Notes under the pieces: generated by a model
The model's database searches: none
The model's input: only the letters and a program-made list of their open reading frames with translations
What the model was told of the DNA's origin: nothing
Shown here: positions 14,468 to 15,444 of the stretch, piece by piece
How positions within the stretch are numbered: position 1 is the first letter of the stretch
How the letters are laid out: each line of letters begins with the position of its first letter
Position numbers and translations under genes: made by a program
NCBI GenBank assembly: GCA_002422175.1
Contig: DITR01000181.1
Coordinates: 7,645 to 23,088 of the forward strand
Direction: 5' to 3'
DNA: 15,444 bases
Source of the DNA: Alcaligenaceae bacterium UBA6179
GTDB lineage: Bacteria > Pseudomonadota > Gammaproteobacteria > Burkholderiales > Burkholderiaceae_B

Positions 14468-14854
14468 ATGAGCAAAACCATTATTCATACTGATAAAGCA
14501 CCCGCTGCAGTAGGGCCATATTCTCAAGCTGTGGTTGCACCGGCAGGAAAGTTGGTTTTCTTATCAGGTCAAATTGGTCTTGACCCAGCAACGGGTGTGC
14601 TTGTAACAGAAAGTTTTCAAGCAGAGGTTGAGCAGGCATTTGCCAACATGCATCATGTCATTGAAGCAGCCGGTGGCCAAGCGAGCAGTATCGTCAAGCT
14701 CACGCTTTTCTTGACTGATTTAAATCAATTTACTCAAGTTAACGAGATCATGGCGCGCGTAATTCCGCAGCCATTTCCTGCTCGATCAACTGTAGGTGTG
14801 GCAAGTTTACCCAAGGCTGCTACGTTTGAAGTCGAAGCCATCATCGTCGTCTAA
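14468..14854 (+). CDS. ridA: RidA family 2-iminobutanoate/2-iminopropanoate deaminase
   Basis: RidA (YjgF/YER057c/UK114) hydrolyses reactive enamine/imine intermediates such as 2-aminoacrylate released by PLP enzymes, protecting other PLP enzymes; it works as a cytoplasmic trimer. The 128 aa match the family length. Seen: GPYSQAV (16-22, Tyr18), FLSGQIGLDP (31-40), and the end PARSTVGVASLPKAATFEVEAI (105-126) with the key R106 and E121. The ATG at 14468 follows AAAAGGAA with suitable spacing. It is divergent from fbpA and overlaps the start of recG on the same strand. Confidence 0.96.
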   Translation: MSKTIIHTDKAPAAVGPYSQAVVAPAGKLVFLSGQIGLDPATGVLVTESFQAEVEQAFANMHHVIEAAGGQASSIVKLTLFLTDLNQFTQVNEIMARVIPQPFPARSTVGVASLPKAATFEVEAIIVV

Positions 14855-15444
14855 GCCCCAGACGGGGCAGGCGGTTGCTGCAGACCCCCGTTCGACACCA
14901 AATAAGTTCGAACGGCTTGGGCTTTTTACGCCCGAAGACTTCATGCTGCATCTACCGCTTCGTTATGAAGACGAAACACGTATTCAAACCCTTGATCAAG
15001 CCGTGCCCGGTCAATCTATACAATTTGAAGGCGAGGTGATTGATAGTCAAACCTCTTATCGACCTAGACGACAGCTCGTTGCTCAGATGCGAGATGAGCA
15101 AGATAGTATTCAACTACGCTGGCTTAATTTTTACCCTTCTCAGGTACAACAAATGCAACCGGGTCGACGTTGGCGCGTCAGGGGCGAGGTGAGAGCAGGT
15201 TTTCATGGTTTAGAAATTATTCAACCCAAAGTGACTCAGGCAGACGCCCCATTGCCTTCATGTTTGACACCCATATACTCTACAACTGATGGCTTGTCCC
15301 AACCCACTATTCGTAAAGCCATAGCGCAAGCATTCGAAAAGGTAACGCTGTCAGACACGCTTGATGCGGGCACACTTAAACGCTTGGGTTTGATGTCTTT
15401 TGAAAAAGCGATTCAAACTATACATCACCCCACCCCAAATGATG
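14826..15444 (+). CDS. recG: RecG ATP-dependent DNA helicase, 5' part only (runs off the window)
   Basis: RecG remodels stalled replication forks and branch-migrates Holliday junctions. The open frame runs without a stop to the window end. It encodes the N-terminal wedge/OB-fold region: FERLGLFTPEDFMLHLPLRY (14907-14966), then FEGEV, SYRPRRQLVAQM, a WLNFYPSQ segment and RVRGEVRAGFHGLEIIQP, all typical of RecG in betaproteobacteria. The helicase motor motifs lie beyond the window. No ATG exists in frame until 14931, which is inside the conserved region. The best start is TTG at 14826 (AAGG with 9-nt spacing), overlapping ridA by 29 bp; GTG at 14796 is the alternative, with an in-frame TAG just before it. 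Overlap suggests coupling to ridA. Confidence 0.85.
   Translation, partial: MKSKPSSSSKPQTGQAVAADPRSTPNKFERLGLFTPEDFMLHLPLRYEDETRIQTLDQAVPGQSIQFEGEVIDSQTSYRPRRQLVAQMRDEQDSIQLRWLNFYPSQVQQMQPGRRWRVRGEVRAGFHGLEIIQPKVTQADAPLPSCLTPIYSTTDGLSQPTIRKAIAQAFEKVTLSDTLDAGTLKRLGLMSFEKAIQTIHHPTPND

Noticed and set aside
14855..14868. GCCCC-AGAC-GGGGC hairpin right after the ridA stop, as a terminator
   Set aside because: No T-run follows, and it lies inside the recG reading frame, which must be transcribed through it.

Overview
The window looks like chromosomal DNA of a betaproteobacterium, most likely Burkholderiales near the Alcaligenaceae/Bordetella group. The basis is protein style and gene order: rph, rdgB, hemW, glnA, ntrB, ntrC, then a ferric-iron ABC transporter and ridA-recG. 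By eye, base composition is clearly less GC-rich than typical Bordetella. The taxon is an inference; there is no rRNA or other diagnostic marker here. I see no tRNA, rRNA, CRISPR array, transposase or phage gene.

Positions 1-892: a promoter-like region and rph (RNase PH, GTG start). Positions 876-4460: a small catabolic block sitting between rph and rdgB. It has a minus-strand pair (acyl-CoA dehydrogenase family gene, then MmgE/PrpD family gene) and a divergent LysR-type regulator, with a dyad in the shared 109-bp control region. Positions 4488-6394: rdgB and hemW, coupled by an ATGA overlap.

Positions 6395-8062: glnA (adenylylatable type I glutamine synthetase) with a dense nitrogen-control region. 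Two inverted repeats and three NtrC-like sites start inside the 3' end of hemW, and a near-consensus sigma-54 promoter follows. Positions 8063-10764: ntrB and ntrC, the kinase/activator pair expected to act on that promoter. A G+C-rich hairpin separates glnA from ntrB.

Positions 10766-14313 (minus strand): fbpA-fbpB-fbpC, periplasmic ferric-iron binding protein, fused two-domain permease and ATPase, preceded by a Fur-box-like site. The ATPase lacks the usual C-terminal regulatory domain and stops 1 bp from the convergent ntrC stop. Positions 14468-15444: ridA and the 5' part of recG. The recG reading frame begins inside ridA, apparently at a TTG, and runs off the window.

Most of the window is conserved housekeeping DNA and I do not see a clear novel system. 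The most informative details are the glnA enhancer architecture, the catabolic insertion into the rph-rdgB neighbourhood, the acyl-CoA dehydrogenase with a displaced catalytic glutamate, and the truncated FbpC.
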